Origin: JAFGPJ01 sp964612465 | GTDB lineage: Bacteria; Planctomycetota; Phycisphaerae; Sedimentisphaerales; Anaerobacaceae | Assembly (NCBI GenBank): GCA_964612465.1 | Contig: CAZTDF010000045.1 | Span: 1 to 25,943 of the forward strand | Length of the DNA stretch: 25,943 nucleotides | Direction of reading: 5' to 3' | Part shown: in pieces, positions 14,168-22,477 of the stretch | How positions within the stretch are numbered: position 1 is the first letter of the stretch | Layout: each line of letters begins with the position of its first letter | Notes under the pieces: generated by a model | Told to the model about the DNA's origin: nothing | What the model saw: the letters and a program-made list of their open reading frames with translations, nothing else | The model's database searches: none | Made by a program: the position numbers and the translations under genes

Positions 14168-15505
14168 CTATTTCTCAGGGCGCCGGTCGTCAATAGCTGT
14201 TTTGGCGGCGATTTTATTGCTCTCCAGGATGACTTGCCCGACGTGTTCTTCGATACGGATTCCGACGGTCTGCTTTTGTGCCTCGCCGCTCCGTGTGTCG
14301 CGAATGATATTATTTTTAAAGACCAGGTCGTTGGTATATCCCCGGATGCGGATTCCCGCCGCTTCCTGCTCGACGCCGTTGTTCTCGATGACGTTATCCT
14401 CCAGGCGGTTGCGATGAGCGGCCATGCCAAGAGATTCGTTGCGGAAGAACACGCCGTCCTGATGGTTCGAGCGGACAACGTTGGAGCGTAGAATGTTGTC
14501 GGAATCCTTGTGCCCGATGGAGATGCCGAATTGCCCATTACCTTGAAGCACGTTGTTTGTGAATAATCCGTGCCGGACCCGCCAGCACAAAAACAGACCG
14601 TCGGTTCCGTTATTGCTGGCGAGGCAATTTCGCACCTGCGGCCGCTGGGAGCCGCTGCCCGGATGGATGCCGAGATAGTTGTTATTTTCACTGATGCAGC
14701 GTACTACGGTGACATCATTGGACTGCTGAAAGCTGATGCCGTCGCCGTTATAGTTGCGCACCGTGCAGTCTTCGATGACCGTACCGAAGGCCCGGTACAG
14801 GAAAATACCGGCACCCCGGCAGCCGTTCAGGGTGACGTTGGAATCTTTATTGCCGTCAATCGTCAGACCTTCGAGACGCGCCCCTTCGATGTTATAACCG
14901 CTGACGACGGGGAAAACCGTTACCGCTTTGGCCTTGTTGGCGACCATGCAGTCGGCCATAAGCGGCTTGTTAATCGAGAAAGTGTTGCCGTTCCGCCCCG
15001 TGATGCGGGCGACGGTTGTGTGGAACCCTCCTGCTCGGTCGTCCCAGATAGCGACGCCGTAGCCGACCTTGAAGCCTGCCGGGTCCTCGACAGTGAACTG
15101 CTGCTCACCGAAGTCGCCGTCGAGGGCTAATGGGCATACGACCCCATCGGCCTTTCGCAGAATGGTTTTGCCTTTTTCGCCCTTGACTGTCACGTTATCG
15201 CGCAGATGCAGCGAATCGTACATTACGTACCGGCCTTCGCCGATCTGTACTGTTCCGCCTCCGAGGCCGGCGATATAATCGACAGCCGCCTGCAGTGCGA
15301 GGTTGTCACTGCCTGTTATGTGAGCGTTTTCTTTCCCGACCGTTATGCTCGGCAGCTCTTTCATTTCCGAGTGCATCGCGGTTGGCAATTGCCGCTCATC
15401 GGGCCCGGGCGAAAAATCCTTTTGAGTTTCGGAGGCAGTCAAAATGTCAGTAGAGCTAAAAACACAGGCGATAGCAAAGAGTAATAAGAAAAGTTTGGTT
15501 TTCAT
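14168..15505 (-). CDS. Secreted right-handed parallel beta-helix protein
   Basis: This 445-residue protein has a signal peptide (MKTKLFLLLFAIACVFSSTD). After a lead-in with NLALQAAVDYIAGLGGGTVQIGEG, typical of pectate-lyase-superfamily N-terminal caps, come many short PbH1 coils: GAGIFLYRAFGTVIEDCTV, NDVTVVRCISENNN, VRNCLASNNGTDGLF, GLFTNNVLQGNGQFGI, NILRSNVVRSNHQDGVF, and so on to residue about 430. Such folds belong to polysaccharide lyases, epimerases and NosD-like proteins that bind or cut long glycans. I see no diagnostic catalytic site and do not call an activity. AGGGG before the ATG may serve as Shine-Dalgarno. It lies between the sugar-isomerase-like and nitrilase-like genes of the same operon. 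Confidence 0.82.
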   Translation of the reverse strand: MKTKLFLLLFAIACVFSSTDILTASETQKDFSPGPDERQLPTAMHSEMKELPSITVGKENAHITGSDNLALQAAVDYIAGLGGGTVQIGEGRYVMYDSLHLRDNVTVKGEKGKTILRKADGVVCPLALDGDFGEQQFTVEDPAGFKVGYGVAIWDDRAGGFHTTVARITGRNGNTFSINKPLMADCMVANKAKAVTVFPVVSGYNIEGARLEGLTIDGNKDSNVTLNGCRGAGIFLYRAFGTVIEDCTVRNYNGDGISFQQSNDVTVVRCISENNNYLGIHPGSGSQRPQVRNCLASNNGTDGLFLCWRVRHGLFTNNVLQGNGQFGISIGHKDSDNILRSNVVRSNHQDGVFFRNESLGMAAHRNRLEDNVIENNGVEQEAAGIRIRGYTNDLVFKNNIIRDTRSGEAQKQTVGIRIEEHVGQVILESNKIAAKTAIDDRRPEK

Positions 15506-15542
15506 TGTTTTGGCCCCTGATAAAATGAATTTTTCATGACAA

Positions 15543-16496
15543 CTAAGTTAATTTGCCTTCAATTTGTTTCAATGTCCTCATTGACTCTTCGGCGATTGTT
15601 TTGCCGCCGGGCGAAAAATCAAATACTTCCAGAGAAACCCAGTGATTGTACTGCATATCTTTCAGCACCTGAAAAGCCTTCACGTAGTCGTTTACGGCAT
15701 TTCCCGTGCCAAGATGTTTGCCGCCCATTTCCTGTACGTGAACGTGATGGATATTCTTGTGGTACTTTCTCAGCAGAACGTCAAACGGTTCGGTTTCATC
15801 GACTGTATTATTGAAGTCGAACATAATCCCAATCGCCGGGTGGTTGACCTGACCGGCCAGTTGCGATGCTTCCGCCAGAGTATTGACAACATCGGTCGTT
15901 CTGTTTCCTAAAGGTTCGACAAGAATTTCAATGCCTCGCTGCCGGGCGTGGTCGGCAACCGCTGCAAGGCCTTCAGCGAAATATTTTTTTGCCTGCTCAA
16001 CAGAAATACCCTTTGTATCGCGTTGCTTCGGCGAGCCGAAAATCATATAAGAGCCGTCGAGGTCGCCGCAGAAATCGATCAGTGCCTCAAGATAAGCAAC
16101 GGTTTTCCGGCGAACACCGGCATCGGGCGTCGTAAAATGCAGTCCTTTCGGCGGCGGCGCCAGCAGCCAATGCAGCCCGACACATTCGAGACCGGCATCT
16201 TTCATAACCGAGACCATTTCTTTTCGCCTCGGCATAGTTATTTCCTGCACACCTTCTTCGACCAGCGTAAACGCTGCGATTTCGATTCCTTCATAACCGG
16301 CGTCACTTACGATCCGGCATTGCTCGGCCCAGCTTAATTCAGCCATGCTCTCGTTGCACATAGCGTATTTGAAGCCGGCCCATTCTCCGGGCACTGCTTC
16401 GTTTTTGTGGCAGCTCAACGTTAATCCACTCAGCGCGGCAGCGCCCAGAATACTCCCCGAAGTCTTAATGAAATCTCTGCGACTATAGTTTGACAT
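15543..16496 (-). CDS. Tat-exported TIM-barrel sugar isomerase/epimerase-like protein
   Basis: This 317-residue protein begins MSNYSRRDFIKTSGSILGAA, a twin-arginine signal (SRRDFIK), with LTLSC forming a possible lipobox at about residue 29. The rest matches the AP-endonuclease-2 / xylose-isomerase-like TIM-barrel family (hydroxypyruvate isomerase and sugar-phosphate epimerase relatives): GYEGIEIAAFT, ILVEPLGNR, GIMFDFNNT, IHHVHVQEMGGKH and HWVSLEVFDF. These supply the Glu, Asp and His ligands of a divalent metal. Exported versions are frequent in Planctomycetota next to carbohydrate genes. It is the first gene of the minus-strand operon, followed after 37 bases by the beta-helix gene. Substrate unknown. 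Confidence 0.87.
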   Translation of the reverse strand: MSNYSRRDFIKTSGSILGAAALSGLTLSCHKNEAVPGEWAGFKYAMCNESMAELSWAEQCRIVSDAGYEGIEIAAFTLVEEGVQEITMPRRKEMVSVMKDAGLECVGLHWLLAPPPKGLHFTTPDAGVRRKTVAYLEALIDFCGDLDGSYMIFGSPKQRDTKGISVEQAKKYFAEGLAAVADHARQRGIEILVEPLGNRTTDVVNTLAEASQLAGQVNHPAIGIMFDFNNTVDETEPFDVLLRKYHKNIHHVHVQEMGGKHLGTGNAVNDYVKAFQVLKDMQYNHWVSLEVFDFSPGGKTIAEESMRTLKQIEGKLT

Positions 16497-16598
16497 GGTT
16501 CTTCCTCAGCAACATTTCAAGTCATTCCCCAAATACGTATTCCTACGCGACCCAGTCATACACAGGAATTCTTCTTTTGCGTCTTGCAACGTTTGAAA

Positions 16599-16627
16599 AT
16601 TATATCGCATTCTCCCGGCAATTGGAA
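16599..16627 (-). promoter_or_regulatory. Possible promoter of the minus-strand operon
   Basis: On the minus strand a perfect TATAAT (plus-strand 16599-16604) lies 17 bases after TTCCAA (16622-16627), a weak -35. It would give a leader of about 95 bases before the isomerase gene. The evidence is the -10 box and position only. Confidence 0.28.
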
Positions 16628-16671
16628 TAGTGATTAAAACTGACTTTTAGAGCCGGACGTATGAGAAAGAC

Positions 16672-16700
16672 GTGACGAAATGGTCAAATCATGGCATAAT
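16672..16700 (+). promoter_or_regulatory. Possible promoter of the sialidase-like gene
   Basis: GTGACG (16672-16677, 4/6 to TTGACA) and CATAAT (16695-16700, 5/6 to TATAAT) are 17 bases apart, with the start codon 38 bases further on. Together with the site on the other strand it makes 16497-16738 a divergent promoter region. Confidence 0.38.
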
Positions 16701-16738
16701 ACCTATGTTAAAATGTGAAGCTATTAAAAGGAGTTAGC

Positions 16739-17896
16739 ATGTTTAGTCCAAAATATCTTTTAACGATTTTAGCCTTTTGTTTTGTGAGCACGAACTCGGT
16801 ATTCTCCGGTGAGCGGGCGGGCAAGCCTAAGGGATACTCAATACCGCTTATTGACCTGGCCGGCGAGACTCACCGCCAGGTCGTCGTCGACAAAGAGCCG
16901 GGCCAGTATCTCGGCCATCCGACGACGGTTTTGCTGGAGGATAATAAGACCATAATTACGGTTTACCCGAAAGGGCACGGGCGAGGTGCTATCGTTATGA
17001 AAAAGAGCACAGATGGCGGTTTGACCTGGTCGCAGAGGCTGGCGGTGCCGGAGAACTGGGCGACGTCACAGGAAGTGCCGACGCTCTATCGGGTAATCGA
17101 CTCGCAGGGCAAGAAAAGGCTCATCATGTTTTCTGGATTGTATCCCATCCGGATCGCGGTCTCAGAGGATGACGGCAGGGCGTGGACACCGCTTCGGCCG
17201 ATCGGCGATTTTGGCGGTGTCGTTGCGATGGCCTCTCTGGTCCGGCTGAAAAATGGGGATTACATGGCCCTGTTTCACGATGACGGCCGTTTTCTTCGTG
17301 GTGCCGGCAAGAGAACGAAATTCCAGGTTTTCAAAACGATTTCCAGGGACGGGGGTCTAACCTGGAGCCAGCCGGAGGTGATAACAGAACATCCGGCGGC
17401 GCATCTATGTGAGCCGGGAGCGATAAGGTCGCCCGATGGCAAACAAATCGCCTTGCTGCTGCGGGAGAACAGCCGGAAATACAATTCTTTCGTCATTTTC
17501 AGCAATGATGAGGGGCGTACCTGGTCCGAGCCTGTCGAGCTGCCCGGGGCTTTGACCGGTGACAGGCATACCGGCCGGTACGCGCCGGATGGAAGGCTGT
17601 TCATTACCTTCCGTGACACAACACACCAAAGCCCGACGAAGGGCGACTGGGTCGGATGGGTCGGGACATATAAGGATATTGTCAAGGGCAGGCAGGGGCA
17701 ATACCGTGTCCGGCTTATGGACAACCACAAGGGAGCAGATTGTGCTTATCCGGGTTTGGAATTGCTGCCGGATGGGACATTTGTTACGACAACTTACGGC
17801 CACTGGACAAAAGGCGAATCACCGTTTATCGTAAGTGTACGCTTCAAATTGGAAGAAATCGACGCTAAAGCTCGTTCGATGAAAGCTTACCGGTAA
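16739..17896 (+). CDS. Secreted sialidase-like BNR/Asp-box protein
   Basis: The ATG at 16739 is chosen over a GTG 24 bases upstream because AAGGAG sits seven bases before it and it gives a clean signal peptide (MFSPKYLLTILAFCFVSTNS). The 385-residue protein carries four Asp-box (BNR) repeats: STDGGLTWSQ, SEDDGRAWTP, SRDGGLTWSQ and SNDEGRTWSEP, as in six-bladed sialidase-fold glycosidases. Arginine-containing strands such as YPIRIAVS and LFITFRDTTH could be part of the active site, but I cannot confirm a full sialidase triad. Exo-alpha-sialidase or another exo-glycosidase is likely. It is transcribed divergently from the operon with the sugar-isomerase-like gene and may be co-regulated with it. 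Confidence 0.82.
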   Translation: MFSPKYLLTILAFCFVSTNSVFSGERAGKPKGYSIPLIDLAGETHRQVVVDKEPGQYLGHPTTVLLEDNKTIITVYPKGHGRGAIVMKKSTDGGLTWSQRLAVPENWATSQEVPTLYRVIDSQGKKRLIMFSGLYPIRIAVSEDDGRAWTPLRPIGDFGGVVAMASLVRLKNGDYMALFHDDGRFLRGAGKRTKFQVFKTISRDGGLTWSQPEVITEHPAAHLCEPGAIRSPDGKQIALLLRENSRKYNSFVIFSNDEGRTWSEPVELPGALTGDRHTGRYAPDGRLFITFRDTTHQSPTKGDWVGWVGTYKDIVKGRQGQYRVRLMDNHKGADCAYPGLELLPDGTFVTTTYGHWTKGESPFIVSVRFKLEEIDAKARSMKAYR

Positions 17897-17921
17897 TAGA
17901 GTTTACTTTGACAAACACTGC

Positions 17922-18386
17922 CTAATCCCGAAACGATTCTTCATAGAACTTGTATGGGTTTTCTTTCATACCGAGACCAGCATACGTATTTTGGCCGGCG
18001 TGATTAGATTGCTCGACATAGAGGCGAAATCCACACACGTTTTGCTCTTGCGAGGCTTTTTGTTTGAGGAATTCGTAGAGCTTTCTGAAAATGCCTCGCC
18101 GGCGAAATTCAGGCTTGACGTAAACACTCTGAATCCACCAGAACAGGCCGCAGCGCCAGTCACTCCACTCATAAGTAACCATGCAGCAGCCGACAACTTC
18201 ATCTGCTATTTCGGCGATAACATAAAAACCATGCTTCGGATTTTCGAAAAGTATTTTCACGCCCTGAGTGACTATTGGCGGCGAGAGCTGTTTCCGTTCG
18301 GTCTCCTGAGCCAATGCGATGTTGAATTTGACCAGCGTATCTATATCTTTTTCTTGTCCGGTTCTAACCGACAGGGCATCCGGCAT
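17922..18386 (-). CDS. GNAT-family N-acetyltransferase
   Basis: The start at 18386 is chosen because GAGGTG lies just before it and the protein then has 154 residues (MPDALSVRTGQEKDIDTLV...), the usual GNAT length; a longer frame reaches to 18473. Visible features are the N-terminal strand-helix, VVGCCMVTYEW, the central WIQSVYVKPEFRRRGIFRKL with the RRRGIF acetyl-CoA pyrophosphate loop, and a C-terminal AGQNTYAGLGMKENPYKFYEE. It transfers an acetyl group from acetyl-CoA to an unknown amine. It is convergent with the sialidase-like gene (25-base gap) and divergent from the antiporter gene. Cytosolic. Confidence 0.87.
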   Translation of the reverse strand: MPDALSVRTGQEKDIDTLVKFNIALAQETERKQLSPPIVTQGVKILFENPKHGFYVIAEIADEVVGCCMVTYEWSDWRCGLFWWIQSVYVKPEFRRRGIFRKLYEFLKQKASQEQNVCGFRLYVEQSNHAGQNTYAGLGMKENPYKFYEESFRD

Positions 18387-18559
18387 TGTTTTCACCTCTT
18401 TTCTTGAAGGGCTCATAAGCGACTTCCATTCCAGCAAGAACATTATAACCGGATGTGAAAAATAATTCAGCAAAGATTCTATTTCACGTTTCGGCAGGTT
18501 TTGCTCTTGATTTGTATAGGTTTTAATTGTATTTCGTAGTTGTGTTTTTGGGATACAAG

Positions 18560-20281
18560 TTGAAAAAAATCAACAAAATTGCGATAGTTATCATCATTTT
18601 GGGCCTCGTATGTGGTTTGCTCGCATATTTTTCCCCGCGCAGTGACGAAAATTCCTCGACGGCCATGTGGTACAGTATCGTTCCTCCCATACTGGCTATC
18701 TTGCTGGCCTTTCTGACGCATCACGTCCTGCTCAGCCTAGGGATTGCTATTATTGCCGGTGGTTTTCTAAGTTCGGTTCCGCAGGCCCCGTTGAGTATCA
18801 ATGCCTGGCTGGGAGGCTTAAAGATGGGAGTTACTTATGTCACAGACACTGTGACAAACAGTACGAACCTTATAATACTCTCCTTCATACCACCTATATT
18901 TATAATGATCGAAGTAATCATGGCGTCGGGAGGTTTCCGTGGTATTATTGTATGGCTACTGAAATGGGTAAAGGGCAGAAAATCCGCTCAGGCTGCTACC
19001 GCTCTTATGGGGATTTTATGTTTTATCGACGATTATACTAATGCCATCGTCGTTGGTTCGATGATGCAGCCGATTACAGACCGGTTTCGTGTGAGCAGAG
19101 AAAAACTGGCCTTTCTTGTTGACGCCACAAGTGCGCCAATTGCGGGTATAGCCGTGGTCAGCACCTGGATCGCGTACGAAGTTGGCCTCCTTCGCCAGAT
19201 TGCGGAAAAACTTGAAATTGACAAAAGCGGATATTCCATGTTTTTTGATGCTCTTAGCTTCCGTTTCTATTGTCTGTTAATGATTGTTTTTGTTTTCGTG
19301 CAGATTCTAATGGATCGTGACTTTGGGCCCATGAAAGCAGCTCAGGAAAGAGTGAAAGTTCCAGCCGAAGATAACGGTATTGTGGATTCAGAACATAAGT
19401 CCGGCCGGGCAATTAATGCCCTGGTTCCCTTAGCCGGTCTTTTGCTCTTTCATGGTACCGGGCTCTGGTTCGACGGAACATCTAAGTTGAAAAAAGATAT
19501 ACTCCAATGGCAAGCTGAAAGCATAGCGACTGCCGCAGGGAAAATGCCTGTCAAGCCGGTAGATATTGAAGCTCTTTCCCCGGGAAGCTGGATATATTGG
19601 CGGGAGGTTATCGGCCACGCCGAGCACAGCCCTTTGGTTCTCGCATGTTCAGCACTATTCGGCTTGACGCTGGCCTTGCTGTTCTCGCAGATATTCGGAA
19701 AGCTCCGTTTGCCTGTGATTATCAGTTGCTTTAAACGGGGCTTTAAACGTGCGATGGTTCCATTTGTAATATTGATTACCGCCTGGTCTCTAAAGAACTG
19801 CTGTGACGATTTGAGAACGGGTGAGTTTCTGACAACAATTCTTGCCGGCCGAGTTCCACCCTTTTTATTTCCGCCTATTCTCTTCCTTGTTGCGTCTTTG
19901 ACTTCATTTGCCACCGGAACCAGTTACGGAACGATGGCGATTCTGATCCCCACGGCCATACCGATAGCTTTTGCGATAGACAACGGCTACGGCCTGACAA
20001 CGATGATAAGCCTCGGAGCGGTGCTGGATGGTGCGATATTCGGCGATCATTGCTCGCCAATCTCCGATACGACAATTATAAGTTCCACCGCCAGTTCCTG
20101 CGAGCTGATGCGGCATGTTCGTACACAATTGCCTTATAGCCTTTCGGTAGCGGCAATTGCATTAATCTTCGGATACATCCCCAGCGCTCTCGGCCTGGCG
20201 CCCGGTTTAAGCTTTGCCCTGGCGATTTTAGTCATCGTGAGTCTTTTTATTGGCTTAAATTGTTTCCTGAAAACGAGTTAA
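18560..20281 (+). CDS. NhaC-family Na+/H+ antiporter
   Basis: This polytopic inner-membrane protein (about 573 residues from TTG 18560) has hallmark NhaC segments: LCFIDDYTNAIVVGSMMQPI, VDATSAPIAGIAVVSTWIAY, FATGTSYGTMAILIPTAIPI, and GAVLDGAIFGDHCSPISDTT. These carry the polar residues of the ion path. The start is uncertain: no ATG precedes the first membrane helix. In-frame options are TTG 18527, GTG 18542, TTG 18548 and TTG 18560; the last gives a basic N-terminus (KKINKIAIV) directly before the helix and a GGGA upstream. The next ATG (18664) would delete the first helix. The family exchanges Na+ for H+; some relatives move organic acids or amino acids. It ends before a likely terminator at 20373. 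Confidence 0.9.
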   Translation: MKKINKIAIVIIILGLVCGLLAYFSPRSDENSSTAMWYSIVPPILAILLAFLTHHVLLSLGIAIIAGGFLSSVPQAPLSINAWLGGLKMGVTYVTDTVTNSTNLIILSFIPPIFIMIEVIMASGGFRGIIVWLLKWVKGRKSAQAATALMGILCFIDDYTNAIVVGSMMQPITDRFRVSREKLAFLVDATSAPIAGIAVVSTWIAYEVGLLRQIAEKLEIDKSGYSMFFDALSFRFYCLLMIVFVFVQILMDRDFGPMKAAQERVKVPAEDNGIVDSEHKSGRAINALVPLAGLLLFHGTGLWFDGTSKLKKDILQWQAESIATAAGKMPVKPVDIEALSPGSWIYWREVIGHAEHSPLVLACSALFGLTLALLFSQIFGKLRLPVIISCFKRGFKRAMVPFVILITAWSLKNCCDDLRTGEFLTTILAGRVPPFLFPPILFLVASLTSFATGTSYGTMAILIPTAIPIAFAIDNGYGLTTMISLGAVLDGAIFGDHCSPISDTTIISSTASSCELMRHVRTQLPYSLSVAAIALIFGYIPSALGLAPGLSFALAILVIVSLFIGLNCFLKTS

Positions 20282-20372
20282 GTTAATTCGCAGTAAAATA
20301 AAGCTCAAATCTCAATTTTGCCTATAGTGTTCAATTCATGGATTTAAACAGAATTTCTAACCTCATTATTGC

Positions 20373-20402
20373 CCTGAAAAACAGCATTTTCGGTTTTTTT
20401 TT
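20373..20402 (+). terminator. Probable rho-independent terminator after the antiporter gene
   Basis: CCTGAAAA and TTTTCGG form a short stem with one bulged T around an ACAGCA loop, followed by nine consecutive T. The stem is weak, but the U-tract and position about 90 bases past the stop are typical. The remaining intergenic bases up to 20545 are AT-rich, and I see no strong promoter there. Confidence 0.45.
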
Positions 20403-20545
20403 CATTTTTTTATAAAAATATCAAAAAAGACCATCTACATTTTCCGATCCACAAACGCTATACGAGATAGAAACACATTTAGCTCTTTTAATAATAGTTG
20501 CTGGAAACCCGTTTTATTAACCCAATTAATGGTATGGAGGATGTT

Positions 20546-22354
20546 ATGAAAACGAAACATTATGTATTAACGATTTTGTGCCTGTTTTCTCTAAGCGGAA
20601 TCGCTTTTGGGGACAGGCAACTGGAGAGAGCTGAGATTTTGCAGATCCTTCAGAAGCTGACAAGTCAGCCCAGAAAGACATGGATTTCTGCCGGTACTAT
20701 TGAGGCAACCCATGAAGAGTACAGAGCACCGAAAATAACGAGCACAACCGCGATCAGCACTGAAATCACAAAGGCGATCCAGGAATATCAAAACAGTTCG
20801 GACAAACGGGAATTGACTGAAGAACTGCACAAAATGAGGCTTGATGCAATCCCGTTTAACGTTCGTTACCGGTTATCCAACGAACTGGCCATGAATTCCA
20901 CAGTTGTCGTAAAATTTGATGGTAACAGATTCTATTGGGAAATTAATGTAGATTCTCGCAGAGATTCTGTAAAACCAAACTCAGCCCTGGCAGATAATTT
21001 TATGACTAAACAATTCAACCTCGAATGGAACGCCAGGCGTATCTTCTCATGGGACGGCCAAAAGTATACGAGATATTCGCTGTCCGCCAACCAGGCAATG
21101 GTTGATACTACCGGCTCGGTTCCACACGCAGTCAATGGCCCATTGACTGCAGGATTTATTCCCTGGGGATATGGTCTTTATACATACAAGAACCTATCCG
21201 CAGCCGAGTCCTCTGCAATCGAGAAGTATATCGACGGGCAAACGCAAATCCATCTGACGCTGAATAACTCAGATGGTTCGGAAATGCTTTTTGTGCTGGA
21301 CGCAAAAAGAAATTATGCCGTTATTTCCCATTCAACAGATGGCCTTGATAAAATCATCTCCAGGAAATACGACAACTACCGGCAGGTCTCGGGAGTTCTG
21401 GTTCCGATGACGATCTTGATCGAAGAATACGATACTTTTACCAACAGACTCTTAGCCACCGACTTCTGGGATTTCACCTCAATTAGTGGTGATACTCCTT
21501 CGCTCGGGAATGTCAGCGTTGAATACGAACCTGATGCGTTAATAGAGTACCGCTCTGATGTGAGCAGTAAGCCGGCATTGTACCGCTACTCATACACAGT
21601 CGATACGGATCAGCTATTAACTGAAAGGTTGGATTACGCAGCATCCGAAGGTATCCAGGCCCAGAACTGCGCGACGGCAGCGTTGAAATATGCCGCTTCG
21701 CAATTGGGCAAGGATTTGACTTACCGGCAGCTTGCTCAAATGGTCGACAGGTCGGGCGGGGCGACAAGTCTCAATACAATGAAGGATTTTGCGCACCGCT
21801 GCGGTTTGTATTGCCGGGCGGTCCGGACTGATGTTCAAACTCTTAAGGGCCTGAGCGGCTGCCAGGTCATACTGCATTTTCCCAAAAAGAACCATTTTGT
21901 CGCGCTCGAAGGGATTGATGATGAATACGCATGGAGCGTAGACCTGTCAAAAGACAAATTCTACTATCGAACCGACCTTAATTTCTTGGATATGGACTGG
22001 ACTGAGGGCACTGCGCTTTTGATTTCCGACCGTCCTATCCAGTTACAGGGCAACAGTATCGAAATTGCCGACAGCCAGCTTAGCAATATAATCGGCGGGT
22101 CGGGTTATACGTGCACGAAGCTGCTCCAGAAGTATGACATCATATTTTGTTCGAATCCTTCGCCGGGGATCTGCTTAGGTTACTACGAGGCATATATGAA
22201 AAGATACGGCTGCGAATCCGCCGAGAGTGGAAGTTGTGTAACTGAAAGACTGGTCAGATTCGCAGAAACTTTCTGCATAGTAGATCCTTATAATCCTTTT
22301 AGCTGTTATGTAACATGTGAATGGACCTTCTACTATATGAGGGCATGTGCTTAG
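20546..22354 (+). CDS. Exported C39-peptidase protein with a C-terminal double-glycine leader and Cys-rich peptide
   Basis: The ATG at 20546 has GGAGG six bases upstream and yields a 602-residue protein with a signal peptide (MKTKHYVLTILCLFSLSGIA, cleavage near FG/DR). Residues about 30-345 form a beta-rich domain reminiscent of LolA-type half-barrels. Residues about 370-497 resemble a bacteriocin-processing C39 peptidase: QNCATAALKYAA (Cys375), RQLAQMV, a GGATSLNTMKDFA segment, KKNHFVALEGI (His450) and WSVDLSKD (Asp466). Directly after it comes IEIADSQLSNIIGG (505-518), which fits a double-glycine leader: Gly-1, Gly-2, Ile-4, Leu-7, Ile-12. The 84 residues after GG (SGYTCTKLLQ...) hold nine cysteines. 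I infer self- or neighbour-cleavage outside the membrane to release a disulfide-rich peptide. A strong hairpin follows the stop. Confidence 0.75.
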   Translation: MKTKHYVLTILCLFSLSGIAFGDRQLERAEILQILQKLTSQPRKTWISAGTIEATHEEYRAPKITSTTAISTEITKAIQEYQNSSDKRELTEELHKMRLDAIPFNVRYRLSNELAMNSTVVVKFDGNRFYWEINVDSRRDSVKPNSALADNFMTKQFNLEWNARRIFSWDGQKYTRYSLSANQAMVDTTGSVPHAVNGPLTAGFIPWGYGLYTYKNLSAAESSAIEKYIDGQTQIHLTLNNSDGSEMLFVLDAKRNYAVISHSTDGLDKIISRKYDNYRQVSGVLVPMTILIEEYDTFTNRLLATDFWDFTSISGDTPSLGNVSVEYEPDALIEYRSDVSSKPALYRYSYTVDTDQLLTERLDYAASEGIQAQNCATAALKYAASQLGKDLTYRQLAQMVDRSGGATSLNTMKDFAHRCGLYCRAVRTDVQTLKGLSGCQVILHFPKKNHFVALEGIDDEYAWSVDLSKDKFYYRTDLNFLDMDWTEGTALLISDRPIQLQGNSIEIADSQLSNIIGGSGYTCTKLLQKYDIIFCSNPSPGICLGYYEAYMKRYGCESAESGSCVTERLVRFAETFCIVDPYNPFSCYVTCEWTFYYMRACA

Positions 22355-22367
22355 CGAGAGCAATGAA

Positions 22368-22405
22368 ACAAGGCAGGTGAGTATTTATAATACTACCTGC
22401 CTTGT
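22368..22405. terminator. Strong hairpin, probable terminator
   Basis: ACAAGGCAGGT (22368-22378) pairs perfectly with ACCTGCCTTGT (22395-22405), and AGTAT/ATACT extends the stem inward past a single bulged G to a 5-base loop. It starts 14 bases after the peptidase gene stop. No long T-run follows on the plus strand, so termination may be less efficient, or the hairpin may protect the mRNA end. Confidence 0.6.
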
Positions 22406-22477
22406 TACATATTCGGCCATATAAGATGTTCTGTTCAATGTTGACTCATCACAATGACAAACATACAATACGCTATT

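Noticed and set aside
13891..14691. A 266-codon minus-strand frame spanning the junction of the beta-helix and nitrilase genes
   Set aside because: It is out of frame with both well-supported genes and is very rich in Ser, Thr and Arg, typical of a shadow frame.
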